Below, piece after piece: positions 59,301 to 64,000 of a DNA stretch of 64,000 nucleotides (positions within the stretch are counted from its first letter, which is position 1; the number at the start of each line of letters is the position of its first letter). The notes below the pieces were generated by a model. That model did not search any database. It was not told the origin of the DNA and saw only the letters and a list, made by a program, of their open reading frames with translations. The position numbers and the translations under genes are program-made. This stretch comes from Rhipidocladum racemiflorum (taxonomy: Eukaryota; Streptophyta; Magnoliopsida; Poales; Poaceae): contig CM070584.1 of the NCBI GenBank assembly GCA_036346355.1, forward strand, positions 26,320,039 to 26,384,038, read 5' to 3'.

Positions 59301-59794
59301 TTATATTACTTGTCAAAATGCTGTTTACTGCAAATATACCTTGAGCTATTCCTTTGTACCAAGCCATGCATATAGTATATTAGCTTGCATTCTGTGCATG
59401 ACTTGCTGAGTACCAAGTACTCACCCTTGCCTCAACACAATACCAGTTGAAGAGGAGACTACACCAGCTTTGGAGGAGGAACTCCAAGAAGATCCGTCTA
59501 CTTAGGGATGCGAGCCCAGTCAGTTGCCTGTGGTATACTGGATGGCGCCACGAAGTTATTTGGTTTTCCGCTGCTATTATTTTTCTCTGAATAAGTTTCG
59601 CCTTGCGAGGCATACATTTTGTAACTTGACCGTAAGGTCGAGTAACCAGTTTGGTTATTTAAATAAAGTACTTTATTGGTATCGAGTGGTATGATTGTGA
59701 TATTTACCAATGTTAAGACTGTGTGCACTAGCGCGTTCCTGGACTAGTGCTGAGTACACAGAGGGTCCGGATTTGCAAATTCGGGGTCCCGACA
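56340..59794 (+). mobile_element. Solo LTR, TGTAACACCCC family, plus, TSD TGCTA
   Basis: 3,455 bp with TGTAACACCCC and GTCCCGACA ends; TGCTA at 56335-56339 and 59795-59799. It is inserted in the accessory ORF/leader region of the minus 59912 element. This is the cleanest copy of the family here: its CAG/CTG positions are mostly intact, TATA 56951-56960, donor at 57304, an exact palindrome ACCGTTGGATC-AA-GATCCAACGGT at 57339-57362. Confidence 0.95.
58177..59505 (+). CDS. LTR microprotein module, exons 2 and 3, reference copy
   Basis: Exon 2 is 58177-58257 (81 nt), preceded by CTTTACGAGTAG and followed by GAAG|GCAAGT. The intron is 1,189 nt, GC-AG. Exon 3 is 59447-59505 (59 nt) after CAATACCAG, stop TAG 59503-59505. 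The spliced peptide has about 46 codons from these exons, rich in E, D and Q (DVEVPEGFEGEVLTQDPTQ; EEETTPALEEELQEDPST). GAGTACCAAGTACTC is at 59408-59422, and AGTCAGTTGCCTGTGG follows the stop. An upstream donor CTCG|GTGAAC (about 57269) would join in phase to an open GC-rich frame, but that frame lacks an ATG; GAG|GTGAGT at 57304 would not. No family known to me. Confidence 0.55.
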
Positions 59795-59799
59795 TGCTA

Positions 59800-59911
59800 T
59801 CAGTTCAAAATTAATTGATAAGCAAAATAGTTTTGACTCAAAACAAGTTCTAAGCCAGTCGACCATGCTACATTCTAACCTGCAGTCAGTATAGAGCTCT
59901 TATACCAAGCC
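59800..59911 (-). other. Leader and altered PBS of the minus element whose LTR starts at 59912
   Basis: On the minus strand, GGCTTGGTATAAGAGCTC follows the LTR end; TGGTATAAGAGC differs by one base from the usual iMet PBS. The leader continues, across the solo LTR insertion, into the accessory ORF at 56334. Confidence 0.7.
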
Positions 59912-60243
59912 TGTGGGGACCCTTCCCTGGGATTCCACTGATTTACTCGGTAGCATCGCACAGCCCAAGTAAATTAAGGGAACCTCGAGCGACCCGCATA
60001 TATGCCCGTGTTGGTCCCAGGAAAGTTCACCAACACACGCGACAATGCATGAAAGTTTGTATCACAACACATATACCATAACGGAAACACAACATATATA
60101 TACATACAAAAGCAGGACTGTTGTCCAAAATGACATATTTAAAGTTATTACATCAACAAGCAGCGGAAACATAATTAAACAACAAAAGGCCAGTGTAGTG
60201 TGCCATAGCCCGCAGGCAACTGACTGGAAATAAGAACATGCCC

Positions 60244-60305
60244 CTAAACGTTAGCATCATCGGAATCTGCCCGATAAAGGTCTCCGAGCAGTGCCTCATC
60301 CTCAC
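60244..60305 (-). CDS. Terminal exon (exon 3) of the LTR microprotein module in a third diverged family
   Basis: Acceptor CTTGCTGCAG, then 62 nt: two bases plus 20 codons, ending TAG (EDEALLGDLYRADSDDANV). Phase equals that of all other exon 3 copies. GAGTACACTCTTTGTACTC lies upstream on the minus strand and CAGTCAGTTGCCTGCGG follows the stop. Exon 2 would be more than 1 kb further upstream, beyond the window after removing the inserted solo LTR. Confidence 0.5.
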
Positions 60306-60399
60306 CTGCAGCAAGTGGACAATCCGTTTGAGTACAAAGAGTGTACTCGCACAATAATGTAAGTTGTGTGCTGAGTTCTAACTACATGTGGTGGCTACA

Positions 60400-63300
60400 T
60401 GTAACACCCCAAAATTTTGCTTTTCTTAAATTCATGTGTGATTTGGCACTTTGGTGAATTTTTGGAATTTTCTGGAATTTATTTGGATTTATTTGGAATT
60501 TATTTGAATTTATTCCATTTTGAAATAATTAAAGAATTTAATTTTGCAAATAAAATTTTGCTGGAAATATTTTATTTGAGTCCAAAATGATCTAAAATAT
60601 TTTCGAATTTTTAAAATTTTAAAGTCTTTTGCTATTTTAATGAATTAAATGAATTCTTGAATTATTTTAAATATTAAATGTTGGAAAATACGAGTGGGTT
60701 TGTCTTGTTCATCCGATCGAGGCCGAGTCGGACTCGAGTCCGAGTGGGCGAACCACGTTCGGCCGCAGACGAGTCGGGCGGACCAGGAACACGTGGGCCG
60801 TCAGTTCGATCCAACGACTAAGAGCTTGCCCTGCATCGCCCGTCTGCAGTGATCGGTCATCTTGATTCGATCTAGCGTTGGTTACGAACACGTGGGCGGC
60901 TGGCGGCGTCGTCTTCCGTGTCGGCGGACTCGCGCGCCATGACCGAACTCCGTTTAGGTTCGAGATTCGGCGGAATCCGTGGCCTATTTAATGGCGAGAC
61001 CCGCTTACGAGGATCGCGCCATGACCAGCGCCGCTTTTTCATTGTCTCGCCATAGCGCCACGATTTGGCTGCAATCCCTGCGCCGTGAGTTGCTTAGGGC
61101 TTCACCTCGGTCATTGTTGCGTTCGCGAATCACGAGGAGCTCCTCCGCCGTCCGTGGCCGATTCGAGCCCGTCAAGCCAAGCCGCAACCGAGGCGCACTC
61201 ACCTTGTCGGAGGGGCATCAAATCGTGCCGTGGTCGTCCCCTCCACTCCGGCGGTACCGCGCGCGTAGCATCACCGCCGACTCGCAAAGCTTCTCCGCCG
61301 TGCGATCTTCATCGAACGGTCCAGGTTAGCCCACATCCTGCCCGAGTAGAAAAGCAGATTAGATCTAAACCGTTAGATGGAAATCGTGCGACCTAGTTAG
61401 ATCTATTCATTACCCCTTGGATTTAGATCCAACGGCCAGGGCTATATCGCGTAGATTGGTCGGGTGGATCATATCCGTTCGATCGGGAATCAAGTGTGAT
61501 GCACCCATGTGTCACCGGGGCGTGCGGCGTTACGCGGCCATATGCCACCGTGCACACACTTGCGAAGTCGACGGGTCGTGATCGAAGACTTGGCGCGTGG
61601 GCCGTGTCCACCGTGAGACCCGAGCCAGCGTGGACCAAGTCCATGGACCGGCCGACGTCAGCCAGCCAATCGAGGCTGCCCACGTGTCCATCTTTGACGC
61701 AATAATTAATTTCGAAAAAGAAAATGATTTATTAATTCGAAAATATTGATTCAAATTTAGATTCAAACTTCAACGCTTATAACTTTGCGTTTCAACTCCG
61801 ATTTGAGTGATTCAAATTTCTAAATTTGTATAAAATTGAGATCTACCTAAATATGAATTTTATTTAATTTTTGGACTAAAGTTTTCTCTGTAATATTATT
61901 TAATTGATTATTTAAACTTTAAATAATCATAACTTTTGCATTTAACTCCAAATTTAGTGATTTATCCAGTTTCTAAAAATCCAGAAAATTACGTTCTCTC
62001 TGTTTATGGATTTTATTTGGAGTTTTGGGATGTTTTTGCCTAGTGTTTATTTGTGTATTTGCTATTTGCACGCTTTACGAGTAGACGTTGAAGTGCCGGA
62101 AGGATTCGAGGGAGAAGTGTTGACTCAGGATCCAACTCAAGACCAAGAGCAAGTACTTTTTGAAGGCAAGTTGTGCTTTGACCATGTTGATCCTATTTCG
62201 AAATCTATTTTGATTTAAACTATTGCATGCTAGTTCAATTAGAAAGATATTTTATTTAAACATGGGGGTTAGATAAATACCAATTTGCTGTATGACACCT
62301 TGATTATCTAAGTATGTGCCATGATCCCTCGTCACCCTAGTTGTGGTTTACTAGTTGGACATTATTAAATTGCCAACATGGGTTTAGAGTTGTAGTATCT
62401 TTGCTTGGAGCACTGCTCGTGCTCACGACATGATTTTGGACAATCAAATGATAATATGGACTTAATGATATATTGAACCTGTTTTGGAAAAGTATCATGT
62501 GATGTTGACGTGGTGCATGGTAATCAGCTGGGGTTTGATAAGCGATTTCGGCCAGGGCATGTGGCAAGAGTAATCAGGTGGGCGATTGTGGCATTGGGAG
62601 TGTTGATTTGGTTTTCGGGTAGTCTTGCCTGGTCACTCTAAGGACTTAACCTTGCAAGCCTTTGAACTGGGTCATACTTGCAGCCACATGGCTGGAATGG
62701 GACGGCCTAGTTGACTAAGTCGCTAAGGACTCACTTGTGGAGCCTCAGGTGTCGATTACCGTTTGTGTGATTATGCGGGAGCGTATCGTGCGTGGCAGTA
62801 CCCATCTAACGGTGTGTTGGTCCCATGCGCCTTGGCTAGGGAAGGGATGGTGTGACACCTGCCGGAGAGGACCACCTGTGTTGTTTGAGGCTTCCAGAAG
62901 GCTTTATTCACGAACTTCGCCTTTGTGGTGTTTGGCTGTATCTTGTGGGTAAAGTGCATAACCTCTGCAGTGTAGAATCTATTTGAATAGCCGAGGTCCA
63001 CGCGTCTTTGGACAATGCTCGGGAATTACAAAGGTCAAGGGTAGACTTTACGAAAATAACTTGGATTTGAAAAGATGGGTTGGTTTAACAAGGAAGGTGA
63101 TGGAAATATGGTGTAGGATGGGAAAAATGTTTGTTAAACTTCTTGAAAAGTTATTTATGCTTTACTTATTTCTCGCTTTGAATCTACTTTTATTACTTGT
63201 CAAAGCTGTTTACTGCAAATATACCTGAGCTATTCCTTTGTACCATAAGCCATGCATATAGTATATTAGCTTGCATTCGTGCATTGCATGACTTCTTGAG

Positions 63301-63676
63301 TACAAGTACTCACCCCTTGCCTCAACACAATACCAGGTTGAAGAGGAGACTACGCCGGTTTCGGAGGAGGAGTTCCAAGAGGACCCGTCTACTTAGGGAT
63401 GCGAGCCGGTCAGTTCACGTGGTATCTTGGATGGCGCCACAGTTGTTGATTTTCCAGCTGTTATTTCTCTTTTAATAAGTTTCGCCTTGCAAGGCATATA
63501 TTTGTAACTTGGCCATAAGGTCGAGTAACCCTTTGATTATTTAAATAAAGTACTTTGATAGTATCGTTTGGTATGATTGTGATATATACCGATGTTAAGA
63601 CTGTGTGCACTAGCGCGTTCCTGGACTAGTGCTGAATACACAGAGGGTCCGGATTTGCAAATTCGGGGTCCCGACA
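60400..63676 (+). mobile_element. Solo LTR, TGTAACACCCC family, plus, TSD CTACA
   Basis: Ends TGTAACACCCC and GTCCCGACA; CTACA at 60395-60399 and 63677-63681. At 3,277 bp it is shorter than its relatives; many of the lost bases are CAG/CTG words (for example 60601-60640 against 56541-56580). TATA-like CTATTTAATG is at 60984-60993. Confidence 0.93.
62085..63396 (+). CDS. LTR microprotein module, exons 2 and 3, acceptor disturbed
   Basis: Exon 2 is 62085-62165 (81 nt, intact). Exon 3 is 63338-63396 (59 nt), but the acceptor reads TACCAGG rather than TACCAG, which would shift the phase by one unless the extra G is an error. The stem is also altered (GAGTACAAGTACTC). Peptide otherwise as in the reference copy. 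Confidence 0.42.
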
Positions 63677-63878
63677 CTACATCACAAGAAAGACACCAGG
63701 TTAATTTCAGCATAAAGCAGTATTTGGAGTAAGAACATGACACATATAGGTTGAAACGGTTGTTTGCTAAACATTTGCAAAGTCTAATACATAATATAAC
63801 ATCATCATAATCATTTTCATCTCATGCCTCCAAGCATTCTCCAAACCATGAGTTCGATGCTCATGTTCGCTTACGCCC

Positions 63879-63974
63879 ACGGATACTCCAATATCCGTGA
63901 AGTTCCCTCCACGAGTACTCCAATACTCGCGAAGTTCTCCTCGTGAGTACTCCAATACTCATGAGACTTGGTTT
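63879..63974. repeat. Three tandem copies of a 32-bp unit
   Basis: Units start at 63879, 63911 and 63943. Each contains a short inverted repeat of the type GAGTACTCCAATACTC (the first copy GGATACTCCAATATCC). It lies within the 59912 LTR, near the window end. Confidence 0.85.
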
Positions 63975-64000
63975 CCCAAATTATCCATTCTTACCCGGTC

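Larger units (their letters stand above)
59912..64000 (-). repeat. 5' LTR of a further minus Gypsy element, running off the window
   Basis: The plus strand begins TGTGGGGACCC at 59912, next to the PBS, so this is the minus-strand 5' LTR end. Own sequence is 59912-60399 and 63682-64000 around the solo LTR 60400-63676. It has the same terminal-exon arrangement as the other families (60305-60244, after CTTGCTGCAG, with a GAGTAC...GTACTC stem and CAGTTGCCTGCGG downstream). The far end is outside the window. Confidence 0.8.

Noticed and set aside
62006..62218. 70-codon frame reading from an upstream ATG through exon 2 into the intron (also at 54417 and 58050)
   Set aside because: The upstream part is a T-rich tract of intron type and differs between families, while only 81 nt are conserved. 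The exon model fits better, though an unspliced product cannot be excluded.
63879..63974. CRISPR-like array
   Set aside because: Only three 32-bp units with no unique spacers, in a plant LTR; it is a simple tandem repeat.

Overview
This window is plant repeat DNA, almost certainly from a grass nucleus: large nested LTR retrotransposons, TGTAACACCCC-type LTRs, a Tat-type Gypsy element with an antisense gene, and SIRE-like Copia remnants. I see no host protein gene, rRNA, tRNA or CRISPR. Genus cannot be read from the sequence. Eleven insertions have exact 5-bp target-site duplications (TSDs) found by eye, so the order of nesting can be reconstructed.

Left block (1-5.9 kb): an old LTR fragment (1-630 and 5354 to about 5900) is split by a non-autonomous minus-strand element (631-5348, TSD GCCCG), which is itself split by a 2,457-bp solo LTR (1726-4182, TSD CCCGA).

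Central block (about 5.9-41.6 kb): a decayed minus-strand Copia element is the oldest layer. Inserted in it are a complete Tat-type Gypsy (6486-18303, TSD GGGAT), a minus solo LTR (18334-21712, TSD ATAGT), a large plus solo LTR (22132-34170, TSD GGAGA), a truncated minus Tekay/Del-like element with its 5' LTR (about 34546-41513), and a truncated plus LTR (41570 to about 44878). The large solo LTR holds a plus solo LTR (22985-30448, TSD GCAGC), which holds a minus solo LTR (23822-27513, TSD ACCAT). The 35073-41513 LTR holds a diverged plus solo LTR (35389-38181, TSD CCAGT).

Right block (44.9-64 kb): a minus-strand element whose 5' LTR starts at 59912 and runs off the window was hit by a nearly complete Tekay/Del-like Gypsy (45197-56125, TSD ATAGG) and by solo LTRs 56340-59794 (TSD TGCTA) and 60400-63676 (TSD CTACA).

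Main unexpected signal: the long LTRs carry two short, phase-matched, acidic coding exons. Exon 2 lies between a T-rich 3' splice site and a GC-type donor (AG|GCAAGT); exon 3 starts after an acceptor about 30 bases past a GAGTAC...GTACTC hairpin and ends at a stop about 20 bases before a conserved CAGTTGCCTGTGG box. The arrangement recurs in several diverged LTR families with mostly third-position change, which suggests a spliced LTR-encoded microprotein. The first exon and start codon are not resolved. A second signal is technical: between about 45 and 64 kb, near-identical LTR copies differ from each other mainly at CAG/CTG sites in a way that looks like consensus error at CHG-methylated cytosines. 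Reading frames there should be treated with caution.
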